Positions 29,369-38,089 of a stretch of 64,000 bases of DNA are shown here, piece after piece. The position numbers and the translations under genes are program-made. The notes below the pieces were generated by a model. The model did not search any database. It was not told the DNA's origin and saw only the letters and a program-made list of their open reading frames with translations. How positions within the stretch are numbered: the stretch's first letter is position 1; the number at the start of each line of letters is the position of its first letter. The DNA is from Hyphomonas sp. Mor2. GTDB lineage: Bacteria > Pseudomonadota > Alphaproteobacteria > Caulobacterales > Hyphomonadaceae. The stretch spans positions 434,001 to 498,000 of the forward strand of contig NZ_CP017718.1 in NCBI RefSeq assembly GCF_001854405.1, read 5' to 3'.

Positions 29369-29416
29369 GTTTTTGTACTCGCTTTCGCGAGGGCGGAGGG
29401 TGTGGGGAGTGTGAGC

Positions 29417-30052
29417 GTGCAAGCACCTGTTAAAATGAGAAAAAATGCCAAACAGGCGCGCGCCAGGCGAACCATTGAGATAATTCTGGAGGCGACTACT
29501 CAGCTTCTGGAGACGCAGAATGTCGATCAGGTTTCGACCAATCACATTGCTGAACGGGCCGGGGTGTCGATCGGGACACTGTATCAGTATTTTCCCAACA
29601 AGACGGCGATCTTCCTGGCCCTCGCCGAACGCGATATTGAGGCCCGATTTCAGGTTGTTGCGAACGCACTGACCGCGTCAGCCCGCTCTGGCACCGTGGA
29701 TCCGGTCAGAACCTTGACCCGCGCTTTCATCGCGACCTTTGCCGGATCGCCGCGCAATGCCTCCCTGGTAAAGGTGATCATGTCCACGCGCGCGCAGGCC
29801 GGGCGGGAGTCTCTTCCGGTTGACCGCATCGCGTCGCTTCTGACGGAGACGGCTGGCGCGATCGGGCCGATGCGCAAGATGACGCGTGTGTCGGCCTTCG
29901 TACTGACTCGCGCTGTTTTGTGGACCATCCTGACGGCAACTCTCGACGCGCCGGAGCTGTTGGAAGAGGCCGAGTTTGAGGATGAGATTGTTCTGCTCAC
30001 GCATTCTCTCCTCAATCCGGGGGCGCGAAACGTGCTGTCCACTCAGGATTAG
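29417..30052 (+). CDS. TetR/AcrR family transcriptional regulator
   Basis: About 211 residues if the GTG at 29417 is used (GGGGAG seven bases upstream); GTG at 29402 or 29411 and ATG at 29435 are also in frame. The N-terminal TetR HTH is clear: ARRTIEIILEATTQLLETQNVDQVSTNHIAERAGVS, then IGTLYQYFPNKTAIFLALAER. The C-terminal helical domain would bind an unknown ligand. It probably represses itself and the divergent CocE/NonD hydrolase through the TGAGTA/TACTCA palindrome. The hydrolase substrate or product may be the inducer, an inference from gene order. Confidence 0.92.
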   Translation: MQAPVKMRKNAKQARARRTIEIILEATTQLLETQNVDQVSTNHIAERAGVSIGTLYQYFPNKTAIFLALAERDIEARFQVVANALTASARSGTVDPVRTLTRAFIATFAGSPRNASLVKVIMSTRAQAGRESLPVDRIASLLTETAGAIGPMRKMTRVSAFVLTRAVLWTILTATLDAPELLEEAEFEDEIVLLTHSLLNPGARNVLSTQD

Positions 30053-30312
30053 GCCTTGAATCTCAACCTAATTAGCGGGGCCATGGAAAAAGTCTTGCGC
30101 TGTCAATGGGTTGAGGACGGGGTGCGATCAAAAAATCGTTATCTCTATGTCTCTGATTTTATTCAGAAATCGAAAATAACTTTCCGAAAAACGGAAAGTC
30201 CTTATTGAAAAACAATAATACCCTCCCCAATTGGTAATGCATCAGCGGAACAAACCACTCTCCATCAACCCCCGCTGATTGGGCATCTGTCCAGTTTTGA
30301 AAGGCAAAGAAA
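30053..30312. other. A+T-rich leader region upstream of a small gene
   Basis: 260 bp with no recognised protein gene. It holds two tandem hairpins (30179-30218) and a CCCTCCCC stretch just after them, which is complementary in type to Shine-Dalgarno sequences. It may be the 5' leader of the following small gene or a separate small RNA; the sequence alone cannot decide. Confidence 0.4.
30179..30218 (+). repeat. Two tandem hairpins with identical AAAAA loops
   Basis: ACTTTCCG-AAAAA-CGGAAAGT (8-bp perfect stem) is followed after two bases by TTATTG-AAAAA-CAATAA (6-bp perfect stem). Neither is followed by a T-run, so they are not plain terminators in this direction. Strand assignment follows the downstream small gene. 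Confidence 0.6.
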
Positions 30313-30516
30313 ATGAACCCGCAAGTCCGCGAAACCGAGCAAACCCCTATCGCGGTTCCTAGCACTCCCCTTCAGGCGACCCCGGTAAATGCATACAAAA
30401 TCGCAAAACCAGTCGCTGTGATCAAAGCCCCAGCTCCCGAAGAAACAGAGGAAACGGGCAAAAGCATGTTGGACAAGCGGCGTCGGCGTCGCGCTCGACT
30501 GAGCAACCGCCACTAA
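30313..30516 (+). CDS. Small basic-tailed protein of unknown function
   Basis: 67 residues, not recognised. The first two thirds are Pro/Ala/Thr/Val-rich and probably disordered (TPIAVPSTPLQATPVNAYK). The C-terminus is strongly basic (MLDKRRRRRARLSNRH), as in small nucleic-acid or ribosome-binding proteins. AAAGG lies about 8 bases upstream of the ATG. A strong terminator begins 20 bp after the stop and a structured leader precedes the start, which together make a real transcription unit likely. Confidence 0.5.
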   Translation: MNPQVRETEQTPIAVPSTPLQATPVNAYKIAKPVAVIKAPAPEETEETGKSMLDKRRRRRARLSNRH

Positions 30517-30536
30517 GTTTCATACCTTTTCAGATC

Positions 30537-30568
30537 AAAGGCCGCCCTTCCTCTCCAGGGCGGCCTTT
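30537..30568. terminator. Rho-independent terminator
   Basis: Perfect stem AAAGGCCGCCC / GGGCGGCCTTT with a 10-base loop, followed by TTC and preceded by AAAG, between the small gene and the convergent GMC oxidoreductase gene; usable in both directions. Confidence 0.88.
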
Positions 30569-30585
30569 TCTTGTCTGCGAAGAGC

Positions 30586-32202
30586 TCACCCTCTGGCCAC
30601 CTTCTCCGCGCCTTTTGCGGCAATCATGATGGTCGGCGTGTTGGTGTTGCCGGACGTGATGGTCGGCATCACCGAGGCATCGATCACTCGCAGGCCTGAG
30701 ACGCCATGCACTTCCAGGTCGGCATTTGTCACCGCCAGCGGATCGTCAGCGGGGCCCATTTTTGCTGTGCCGACCGGGTGGAAGATGGTGGTCCCGATTT
30801 CACCAGCCGCGCGGGCGAGGTCCTTGTCGGAGTATGACAGGCCGGGGAGATACTCATCGGGCTTGAAGGGCGCCAGGGCAGGTTGCTGCATCAGGCGGCG
30901 CGTGACCCGTATGGCGTCGGCGGCGACGGTGCGATCTGCCTCTGTATCCAAATAGTTCGGATCAATGATCGGGGCGGCGGGCGGTTCAGGGGAGGGGACG
31001 CGGATCGTGCCTCGTGAGGTCGGGCGCAAGTTACAGGCCGCGACGGTGATCGCCGGAAAGCGGTGCAGCGGATCGCCAAACTTGTCGAGCGAGAGGGGCT
31101 GGACGTGAAACTGAATATTGGCGCGGGTGTGGTCCGGCGAGGAGCGCGTGAACAGACCGAGCTGTGATGGCGCCATGGTCAGCGGCCCGCGGCGGCGCAG
31201 GGCATAGTCGAGCCCCATCTTCGCTTTGCCCCAGAGCGAATAATAGGTCTGGTTGAGCGTGACGACATTCGAGACTTTGTAGATGGCCCGTTGTTGCAAG
31301 TGATCCTGCAGGTTGGCGCCGACCCCCGGCAGGTCATGGAGCGGCGTGATCCCTGCGTCTTGCAGAGTCTCGGCAGGTCCGATGCCGGAGCGTTGCAGGA
31401 TCTGTACGCTGCCAATGGAGCCGGCGCAGAGGATGACTTCGCGGTTCGCTTTGACTTCGACCCTCTGCCCGTTCTGGCAAAAGATCAGCCCGCTGGCGCG
31501 CTTGCCGTCGAGCGTCACCCTTTCGATCAGCGCGCCGGTTTCGACTCGCAGATTCGGGCGTTTCATGGCGGGTTTTAGGAATCCGCGTGCGGCAGACCAT
31601 CTGCGGCCGGCTTTCTGATTGACGTGGAAGTAGCCGGCCCCCTCATTGTCGCCCGTATTGAAGTCCTCGGTCGCCGGTATGCCCGCCTCCATGGCAGCGT
31701 TGCGGACGGCGTCGAGAACGTCCCAGCGAACCCGCGGTGGCTCGACCCGCCAGGGGCCGCCCGCGCCATGATGCGGGCCTTCGCCGAGAAAGTGATCTTC
31801 GAGCTGCCGAAAGACAGGCAGCACATCCTCCCATCCCCAACCGGGCAGGCCTAAATCGCGCCAGCCATCATAATCGGCGGCCTGGCCGCGCATGGTGATC
31901 ATCGCATTAATCGCGGAGGAACCGCCCAGCGCCTTGCCGCGTGGATAGTTGAGCGCGCGTCCGTTCAGTCCTGGCTGCGCCGTGGTCTCAAACATCCAGT
32001 CCGAGCGTGGATTGCCGATGGCGAACAAATAGCCGACCGGGATGTGGAACCAGATCCAGTTATCCTTGCCGCCTGCTTCCAGAATCAGAACACGCGTGCC
32101 TGTATCCCGCGACAGGCGCTCGGCCACCACGCAACCCGCCGACCCCGCCCCGACGATGACGTAGTCATAGTCGCCATCGAGGGTGCTGAGCGCGTCGGCC
32201 AT
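30586..32202 (-). CDS. GMC family FAD-dependent oxidoreductase (choline/alcohol dehydrogenase-like)
   Basis: 538 residues. N-terminal FAD-binding motif YDYVIVGAGSAGCVVAERLS, then ILEAGG and the GMC signature LNYPRGKALGGSSAIN; second signature near CAGSIGSVQILQRSGIGP. The C-terminal catalytic His region is FHPVGTAKMG, with an Asn-rich end (SGNTNTPTIMIAAKGAE). It oxidises an alcohol to an aldehyde; choline dehydrogenase BetA and alkanol dehydrogenase AlkJ are relatives. The start overlaps the stop of the upstream 3-hydroxyacyl-CoA dehydrogenase gene (TAATG), so both are made together, favouring an aliphatic alcohol/fatty acid role over choline. Product certain, substrate not. Confidence 0.92.
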   Translation of the reverse strand: MADALSTLDGDYDYVIVGAGSAGCVVAERLSRDTGTRVLILEAGGKDNWIWFHIPVGYLFAIGNPRSDWMFETTAQPGLNGRALNYPRGKALGGSSAINAMITMRGQAADYDGWRDLGLPGWGWEDVLPVFRQLEDHFLGEGPHHGAGGPWRVEPPRVRWDVLDAVRNAAMEAGIPATEDFNTGDNEGAGYFHVNQKAGRRWSAARGFLKPAMKRPNLRVETGALIERVTLDGKRASGLIFCQNGQRVEVKANREVILCAGSIGSVQILQRSGIGPAETLQDAGITPLHDLPGVGANLQDHLQQRAIYKVSNVVTLNQTYYSLWGKAKMGLDYALRRRGPLTMAPSQLGLFTRSSPDHTRANIQFHVQPLSLDKFGDPLHRFPAITVAACNLRPTSRGTIRVPSPEPPAAPIIDPNYLDTEADRTVAADAIRVTRRLMQQPALAPFKPDEYLPGLSYSDKDLARAAGEIGTTIFHPVGTAKMGPADDPLAVTNADLEVHGVSGLRVIDASVMPTITSGNTNTPTIMIAAKGAEKVARG

Positions 32203-33506
32203 TAGCCAGGTTGGACGTCGATAAAGCGGCCACCATCCTTGGCCAGGCGTTTCAGCGTCTCGCAGGGGGCGAAGCTCGCATCCTCTGCGCCGAGCTTTTC
32301 CATGGTCGCCAGCACCGCTTCCGCGCCGACCATGTCTCCATAGAGCATCGGGCCGCCTTTATCAGCCGGCCAGCCATAGCCATTGAGCCAGACAATATCG
32401 ATGTCCGAGGCGCGCTGGGCCTTCTTCTCTTCAAGGATCTTCAGGCCTTCATTGATCATCGGATAGATACAGGTGGCGATGATCTCGTCCTGGCCAGGCG
32501 CACCGCCGGGTTCGACGCCCGTGACTTCGGTAATGATCTTGGCGGTGACCTCGGATGGGATCGGGCGGCGGTTTTCATCATAATCATAATAGCCCGCGCC
32601 GGTCTTCTGGCCGCGGCGGTCGAGCTCGCACAGCGCATCACGGATCGGATTGGCCGTCTTGGCGCCTTTCTTCCAACCAATGTCGAGCCCAGCCAGGTCC
32701 GACATCTGATAAGGCCCCATGCGGAAGCCGAACGCGTTCAGCGCCGCATCGACGTCCCAGGGCATGGCGCCCTTATAGACCAGTTTCTGCGCCTGGGCCT
32801 GGCGCGCGAACAGGATGCGATTACCGACAAAGCCGGGGCAAACCCCGACCAGCGTCGCGATCTTGTTGATCGTCTTGGCGAGGTCCATGCTGGTCGCGAT
32901 GACATCGTCGGCCGTGTGATCCGCACGCACGATCTCAAGCAGCTTCATGACATTGGCGGGCGAGAAGAAGTGCAGCCCGATCACGTCTTGCGGACGCTTG
33001 GTCACGCTCGCAATCTCATCAATATTGAGCGCCGAGGTGTTGGTCGCCAGGATCGCGCCGGGCTTGGCGATGCGATCGAGATCGGTGAAGATCTGTTTCT
33101 TCAAATCCATGTCCTCGAACACGGCTTCAATGATCAGATCGCAATCGGCAAAGTCATCCATGCTCAGCGTGCCGATCAGGCGACCCATACGCTCGTCCAC
33201 TTCCTCTACCGGAAAGCGGCCCTTGTCGGCGCTGCGCTGATAATGCCCACGCACGACGCTGAGGCCGCGATCGAGCGCGTCTTGTTGCCGCTCCAGGATG
33301 GTCACCGGGATACCGGCCGTGGCGAAATTCATCGAGATGCCGCCGCCCATTGTGCCAGCGCCGATCACGCCGACTTTTTCAATCGTCCGGCGCGGTGTGG
33401 TCTCCGGCACATCTGGAACGATCCAGGCATCGCGGCCAGATTGAGCAATATAATCGGAGACTTCTTGTGGGGTCATAGAGATGGCTGGCATAGCGGCGTC
33501 TTTCAT
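32202..33506 (-). CDS. 3-hydroxyacyl-CoA dehydrogenase (FadB C-terminal type, no hydratase domain)
   Basis: About 434 residues from ATG 33506; ATG 33491 is an alternative and neither has a strong ribosome binding site. The NAD-binding motif VGVIGAGTMGGGISMNFA lies near residue 50. LHFFSPANVMKLLEIVRA is the catalytic His region and VGVCPGFVGNRILFA precedes the dimerisation domain. The C-terminus ends in a second helical repeat (NGYGWPADKGGPMLYGD), as in the dehydrogenase half of FadB/FadJ, so it oxidises 3-hydroxyacyl-CoA in beta-oxidation without the hydratase half. Coupled to the GMC oxidoreductase. Confidence 0.92.
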   Translation of the reverse strand: MKDAAMPAISMTPQEVSDYIAQSGRDAWIVPDVPETTPRRTIEKVGVIGAGTMGGGISMNFATAGIPVTILERQQDALDRGLSVVRGHYQRSADKGRFPVEEVDERMGRLIGTLSMDDFADCDLIIEAVFEDMDLKKQIFTDLDRIAKPGAILATNTSALNIDEIASVTKRPQDVIGLHFFSPANVMKLLEIVRADHTADDVIATSMDLAKTINKIATLVGVCPGFVGNRILFARQAQAQKLVYKGAMPWDVDAALNAFGFRMGPYQMSDLAGLDIGWKKGAKTANPIRDALCELDRRGQKTGAGYYDYDENRRPIPSEVTAKIITEVTGVEPGGAPGQDEIIATCIYPMINEGLKILEEKKAQRASDIDIVWLNGYGWPADKGGPMLYGDMVGAEAVLATMEKLGAEDASFAPCETLKRLAKDGGRFIDVQPG

Positions 33507-33621
33507 TCTGATCTGAAGGCAGTCCGCTCTCAATGAGAGTGGTCGAACGCCACTTTAGGCCAGGATGGGTGTGGAATGGAACCGCAGCCGGAACCTGCCG
33601 TCGCGTCCCTTGACCGCTTTT

Positions 33622-34128
33622 CTACGGTTCGCCGGACGTTCGCAGAGGATCCGACGTCCAGAGTGCAAACCCGTCTTCACGAAACTTGTGCCAGGTTGAG
33701 TATCGCCACTTATTGGGATGACTCACCAAGCCATGTTTGACGGGATTGCCATGCATGAAACCGACATGGCGCTCCATATCGATCGCATCGCGAATGCGGT
33801 AATCCCAGAAACGCGGGTGCCAAAGCGTTTCGGCCTCTTTCTCGGAAACGTGACCGCCATCGACCATGCGACGGGTGAAGCTTGCCTGCAGGTATTCCAC
33901 GCGCCGGCGAAAATCATTGTCCTCTTCCGGAAGCACCCAGATCACATGCAGATGGTTGGGCAGAATGACCATGGCGACGGTCTCGACCGGGTGGAGGTGC
34001 TCAAAATCGCGAGCGCTGTCGGCCAGCTCGCTGACATGCCGGGTCAGCAAGGTGCTATCGGCGTCGGCGAGGGGGATGGTCAGAAACCAGGTCCGCTCGG
34101 GCCGGAAGAGGGCGTTAAGATCGCTCAC
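33622..34128 (-). CDS. REP-associated tyrosine transposase (RAYT, IS200-like)
   Basis: 168 residues, starting with GTG. The HUH motif is visible in ETVAMVILPNHLHVIWVLP (HLH), followed by FTRRMVDGG, LWHPRFWDYRIRD and HVGFMHGNPVKHGLVSHPNKWRYST, the standard RAYT layout. Such single-copy enzymes are domesticated relatives of IS200/IS605 transposases that act on REP palindromes. I see no clear REP array in the window, so its targets would be elsewhere. It is flanked by chromosomal-type genes with no terminal repeats, so it is not a complete insertion sequence. Confidence 0.9.
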   Translation of the reverse strand: MSDLNALFRPERTWFLTIPLADADSTLLTRHVSELADSARDFEHLHPVETVAMVILPNHLHVIWVLPEEDNDFRRRVEYLQASFTRRMVDGGHVSEKEAETLWHPRFWDYRIRDAIDMERHVGFMHGNPVKHGLVSHPNKWRYSTWHKFREDGFALWTSDPLRTSGEP

Positions 34129-34188
34129 AGCTCTATAAAGCAGGGCTTATACAATCTCTGCAAGTTGCAGAACTGTAATGGTTTTTTC

Positions 34189-34641
34189 CTAGTCACACCA
34201 CGTTGGTTTGACCGTTTCGCTCGGCCACGGGGCAGATAACCCATCCTGCGCGAGTAGCCAGCCTATATGCGTGCCGTCCAGATAGACATGCGCGCGCGTG
34301 CGCCCGAAACGGTCCATGCCTTCTGGTTTGAAAGTCAGGGTCTTGCCAGCCGCGAAGAGCTGTTTTGCTCGGGCTTCGACTTTCTGACCGAGCGCATCTT
34401 CCGCTGGGCAACCGGCGCTATCCCCGGTTTCAGGACTATCCCAGCCGATAAGTCTGAGGCGGACATTGCCATCCAGTCGCTGCAGTTCAAACGTATCGCC
34501 ATCCACGGCGACGACATCTCGGACCGGTGCACTGACACACCGCGCGCCGGTCTCTTCGCAGAGATTTGCCGGTTGGTCCGGTTGGTTACTTTGTGCGCAT
34601 GCGGTGAGAAGCGCGACAGCCGCGAGAGTAGGGTAACGCAT
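34189..34641 (-). CDS. Thermonuclease-like (SNase) lipoprotein
   Basis: 150 residues. An N-terminal lipobox (AAVALLTAC, Cys15) suggests a membrane-anchored periplasmic protein. The SNase fold shows AVDGDTFEL, RLRLIGWDSPETG with the conserved Asp, the alkaline-metal loop region and DRFGRTRAHVYLDG with the active-site Arg; an extra Cys pair (CEETGARC) follows the lipobox. Calcium-dependent cleavage of DNA/RNA is the family activity. Several active-site positions look intact. It is upstream of the RAYT gene on the same strand with a 60-bp gap. Confidence 0.85.
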   Translation of the reverse strand: MRYPTLAAVALLTACAQSNQPDQPANLCEETGARCVSAPVRDVVAVDGDTFELQRLDGNVRLRLIGWDSPETGDSAGCPAEDALGQKVEARAKQLFAAGKTLTFKPEGMDRFGRTRAHVYLDGTHIGWLLAQDGLSAPWPSETVKPTWCD

Positions 34642-34701
34642 ATGCAGACTTAGAGCGCGCGCGCGATCACCGTCAACTAAACGGGCGCAGGAATCGAATG
34701 A

Positions 34702-36702
34702 TCACTCTTGGTCGCGGCGTTCGGATGGCGCGAAACCAGCGTGTTCAAAGGCTTCGCTCCAATCGATCGTATGAGATCCATAGGAGGATATATGATGGCG
34801 ATCGAAGAACAGGGGCTTGTCATTGGTCGTGTAGACACAAATACGATCTTCACAGAACTGATCCCTGACCTTGAAAAAATAGGTGTTCGAGAAAGTCTCG
34901 GAAACGCGTTGCAAGATTTCTTCTGTTTCCATCGCCGCTGTATCCGCTCTCAGGCGGACCGCATCAATACTATCGGCGTTCGAAGACACCCATTCGCGGA
35001 GCATTCGGCGCGCAGGTAGTCGATCACCAATGGAGCGGCTCATCGTATCGACCTCAAACATCGGCACATCCTGAACAAGGATCACGGATTTTTCCGCAAT
35101 CTGCGCTTTGATCAGGAGGTCGGTGATGCTTTGGTCGATGATATCCGCGACCGGTATAGAAGCGCCCAGCTGATTTTCTTCTAACGCGCGTGCAGGGCGT
35201 GAAAGATCCTTCGGCCAATATGATCCTACAACGATGACCTCGATATTTGGATCGTTCAGGACCAGCTCGACTGCTGCGTTGAAGTAAGCGCCGCAGGTGC
35301 GGATGCTGTTGGGATGCACCGAGGAGCTATAACTGTATCCGAGATAGGGACCGCAGGCCGACTTGGTGTGTTGCGCCAAATGTGTGCCATTCTGCTCTGC
35401 AAAAGCGGCCAGTCCGGTTCCTAGAGCGGACGCGTGGCTATCGCCCAGAAGCGCAATTCGCGCCCCTTCGGGATGACATGTATCTGTGCGGACCGGTGCT
35501 GTATCCTTTCCGCCCATCAGGCAATTGCCGCGGCCCTGCAGACGAATCTCCTCAGCCAGGCGGACTTCGCTCGGCAGGCGCTCTGGAATTCCTTTGGAGA
35601 TGTGGCCAATCGCGGGAAGGATCATGGCCGCCGCTAAGGCACTTGCACCGAGCCATAACGGTCGTCCGCTGGAGGTTTGAGGTGTTCTGAATGGCTGTTC
35701 GATGAACCGCCAGGAAAAGACCGCGATCAGGAAGCTCAACGGCACCGCAGCCATCAACGCAATCTGACTTGGATTTTCGTCGGCGACGATCCTGAAATAG
35801 GCCATGATCGGCCAGTGCCAAAGATACCAGGAGTACGAGATCAGGCCAACGAACACGACGGCACGAAACGACAGGATGTGGCGATTGATCCAGCTTTTTG
35901 GGGTCGCAATCAGAAGTATGGTGCCGAGAACGGAAAGGATGATCGGAATAATGGGGAAATCGTCTTTGGGGCCGAGCGTGAAGACGGCGATGACGATCAG
36001 GACGAGCCCCAGAACTGCCGCCAGGTCTCGCTTCGGGATGCGATCGACGGCGGTCTCTCTGTTGACCTGGACCATTGCCAGCGCCGCGCCAATCCCCAAT
36101 TCCCAGGCGCGCGATGGCAACAGATAGAAGGCCGAAACCTGGTCTCTCGTCGATATCCAGAGCATGAAAAGGAATGACAAGGCGGTCAGCGCTAGCATGA
36201 TCCACGCCCGATAGGCTCGCGGCGCTTTGGTGATGGCGAAAATCACAAATGGAAACAGGACGTAGAATTGCTCTTCCACGCCAAGCGACCAGGTCATCAA
36301 AAGTGGTTGCAACTCTGAAGCGGTGTCGAAATAGCCTGTGTGTTCCCAGAAATAAAAATTCGAAGCGCCTATGAGCGCTGTAATCGATTGGGTCGACAAG
36401 ACCTTGAATTGGAAGGAATCGAGAATGAAGAGCCCGGCCAATAGCGTCGCAGTGATGACGACGATCAAGGCGGGCAGGATGCGCTTCACACGACGCGAGT
36501 AAAAGTTCGCGAACGTGAATCGATCCGTGACGATTCCAGAATAGATAATCCCGCCAATCAGGTAGCCGGAGATGACAAAGAAGATGTCGACGCCGACAAA
36601 TCCGGACGGCAGCAAGCCGGGTACAGCGTGATAAATCACGACGGCGCTGACGGCGAGCGCACGCAGGCCGTCAATATCTGCGCGATACTCCCTCACGGAC
36701 AT
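34702..36702 (-). CDS. Acyltransferase 3 (OafA-type) with C-terminal SGNH domain
   Basis: About 666 residues from ATG 36702; a TTG at 36735 is possible. The N-terminal acyltransferase-3 domain of ten or so membrane helices begins with YRADIDGLRALAVSAVVIYH and contains GFVGVDIFFVISGYLIGG and FYSRRVKRILPAL. The C-terminal periplasmic SGNH domain carries ARIALLGDSHASALGTGL (Ser near residue 421) and a late DRHHISSYG block (catalytic Asp-His). Enzymes of this layout O-acetylate lipopolysaccharide or other surface glycans. No polysaccharide biosynthesis cluster is adjacent, so the acceptor is unknown. Confidence 0.93.
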   Translation of the reverse strand: MSVREYRADIDGLRALAVSAVVIYHAVPGLLPSGFVGVDIFFVISGYLIGGIIYSGIVTDRFTFANFYSRRVKRILPALIVVITATLLAGLFILDSFQFKVLSTQSITALIGASNFYFWEHTGYFDTASELQPLLMTWSLGVEEQFYVLFPFVIFAITKAPRAYRAWIMLALTALSFLFMLWISTRDQVSAFYLLPSRAWELGIGAALAMVQVNRETAVDRIPKRDLAAVLGLVLIVIAVFTLGPKDDFPIIPIILSVLGTILLIATPKSWINRHILSFRAVVFVGLISYSWYLWHWPIMAYFRIVADENPSQIALMAAVPLSFLIAVFSWRFIEQPFRTPQTSSGRPLWLGASALAAAMILPAIGHISKGIPERLPSEVRLAEEIRLQGRGNCLMGGKDTAPVRTDTCHPEGARIALLGDSHASALGTGLAAFAEQNGTHLAQHTKSACGPYLGYSYSSSVHPNSIRTCGAYFNAAVELVLNDPNIEVIVVGSYWPKDLSRPARALEENQLGASIPVADIIDQSITDLLIKAQIAEKSVILVQDVPMFEVDTMSRSIGDRLPARRMLREWVSSNADSIDAVRLRADTAAMETEEILQRVSETFSNTYFFKVRDQFCEDRICVYTTNDKPLFFDRHHISSYGSHTIDWSEAFEHAGFAPSERRDQE

Positions 36703-36844
36703 ACTTTCTGTCGCTCCATTCCCGCCCTTTACCAATGGGTGGGTCGTCTATGTCGCGATTGATCCTGGCTGGCGGCCTGAATCACGTGCGATCAGTATTC
36801 AAAGCAATTGTCATGCCGATGACGCGGACGTCCGGGATCGACGG

Positions 36845-37816
36845 TCACGAGAGGTTGTTCGCCGCCATTCTCGATCCCAGAGTGTCCAATAATGTCTGCG
36901 GCGATCGGTAAGGCACAAACAGGTCGCCTGAGGGCGCGAAAACGATGGGAAATGACCATTTTTTCGATTGCTCAGCCATACGCGTTTTCCATGGCTTGGT
37001 GGTTTCTGTTCCGCACAGAATGACGCCTTCAATGTCGCGGAAAAAGCTCGCATCGACCCGGGTATCGTGCACGAGTGCCATTTGCAGGTCATAATAGACC
37101 GTTTCGGGAGCGATATTCTGCATCAGCGCCGAAGCCGCTTCGAAATCTGCTTTGTTTTCGGTGACATAGTCGAGGTCGCCCGCACTCTTCTGGGCAAACT
37201 GCCGGTAGAACCAGATCGGATTGCGTTTGAGTGCCGATTTCAAGCCCATCACGGTGAGCCGAAGACCTCCCCTTGAGGAGAGTGTCTGGCGAACCATCGA
37301 ATGCATCCATCGCGGCCGAACAATGTCCCAGACCTCCTGATGAAACAGCGGATTGGCGAACACCGTGAACGTAATGTCCTGGCTGAGCTTGCTGAGCCTT
37401 GCGCAGACTGAATTTGCGGTGCCCAGTCCCAACAAAACGATGTTTTTCAAGGCCATCGTTACGAGCAGGCGCTGCAGGAGAGCGGCCTCCGTTATGGCCG
37501 CTGCGCCGTTCTGGATTTCAGTTCTGGCTAACAGCGCCACCGGTAATCCAGGCGCGCCGCCAAATCCCGGGCGGCGAATGAAGATCACTTGATACCCGGC
37601 GCTCCACATGAATTCGCAGAACGCTTGTGAAGGCGGCATTGGCAATTCGATCGAGTTGACGATGACCAATGGGATGAGATCCGCCAGGTGTTGACGGTAG
37701 ATCATGACATCGATTTCGATTGAGGATTGATCGATCCGAACGGAGCGCATCTCGCGGGGATCGAGTCGATCGGAGACCGCCTCGGGGGGGCGGATGGAAA
37801 GGTCATTCGCCAACAT
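36845..37816 (-). CDS. Alpha/beta-hydrolase-like protein lacking a nucleophile serine motif
   Basis: About 323 residues from ATG 37816; a GTG at 37861 is in frame, and neither has a strong ribosome binding site. The fold is suggested by LIPLVIVNSIELPMPPSQAFCEFM, YQVIFIRRPGFGGAP, the NIVLLGLGTANSVCARL elbow and a late FPIVFAPSGDLFVPY strand-loop. Where active hydrolases have GxSxG, this reads GLGTANS, and no clear late His is seen, so it is probably non-catalytic or uses different chemistry. The family is not recognised. It lies downstream of the 26-codon gene's terminator. Confidence 0.7.
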   Translation of the reverse strand: MLANDLSIRPPEAVSDRLDPREMRSVRIDQSSIEIDVMIYRQHLADLIPLVIVNSIELPMPPSQAFCEFMWSAGYQVIFIRRPGFGGAPGLPVALLARTEIQNGAAAITEAALLQRLLVTMALKNIVLLGLGTANSVCARLSKLSQDITFTVFANPLFHQEVWDIVRPRWMHSMVRQTLSSRGGLRLTVMGLKSALKRNPIWFYRQFAQKSAGDLDYVTENKADFEAASALMQNIAPETVYYDLQMALVHDTRVDASFFRDIEGVILCGTETTKPWKTRMAEQSKKWSFPIVFAPSGDLFVPYRSPQTLLDTLGSRMAANNLS

Positions 37817-37900
37817 GGACACGTTGTAGAGCCACTTCGTTGCGCTGTCTATTTCGTACACTCGTCAGGCGAGCGTGATCGCTGTGCGACAAATAAGGAA

Positions 37901-37926
37901 AACCCCAGCCGGATCTCGGCTGGGGT
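37901..37926 (-). terminator. Rho-independent terminator of the minus-strand microgene
   Basis: Stem ACCCCAGCCG / CGGCTGGGGT (10 bp, 5-base loop). Read on the minus strand it is followed by TTTTCCTTATTT, a U-rich tail. It closes the short transcript that carries the 26-codon open frame. Confidence 0.85.
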
Positions 37927-38008
37927 CCGTGAGCCGGATGGCTCTTGAATCCTTGGCTGCGTTCAACTCTGCGCGGCGGGAGCCATCGCAGGCAGCCTCA
38001 AGACTGTG

Positions 38009-38089
38009 TCAGAGGGTTCGCAGAGGCTGCTCCATGAAACCCTTAACACAAACGGATCCAATCACCGTTCCTGGTTTCTCACTCGACAT
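38009..38089 (-). CDS. 26-residue peptide with an extreme Shine-Dalgarno
   Basis: Begins MSSEKPGTVIGSVCVKG and ends with FMEQPLRTL; one Cys, no signal peptide or membrane segment. The ribosome binding site GAAAGGAGGTGATCCA (38090-38105) is a 16-nt perfect complement of the usual 16S rRNA 3' end, with AGGAGG seven bases from the ATG. The unit lies between the RcnB-like gene's terminator and its own terminator (37901-37926), so it is a self-contained transcript of up to ~300 nt. Function unknown. Candidates are a small regulatory peptide, a leader peptide or a modified peptide precursor. Expression is likely, but no family is recognised. Confidence 0.55.
   Translation of the reverse strand: MSSEKPGTVIGSVCVKGFMEQPLRTL

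Noticed and set aside
32211-33536. 441-residue plus-strand frame opposite the 3-hydroxyacyl-CoA dehydrogenase
   Set aside because: Antisense shadow; the minus-strand product has all family motifs.
34150-34190. CTGCAA-G-TTGCAG followed by TTTTTT as a terminator
   Set aside because: No plus-strand gene ends there, the T-run is 10 bp away from the short stem, and both flanking genes are on the minus strand.
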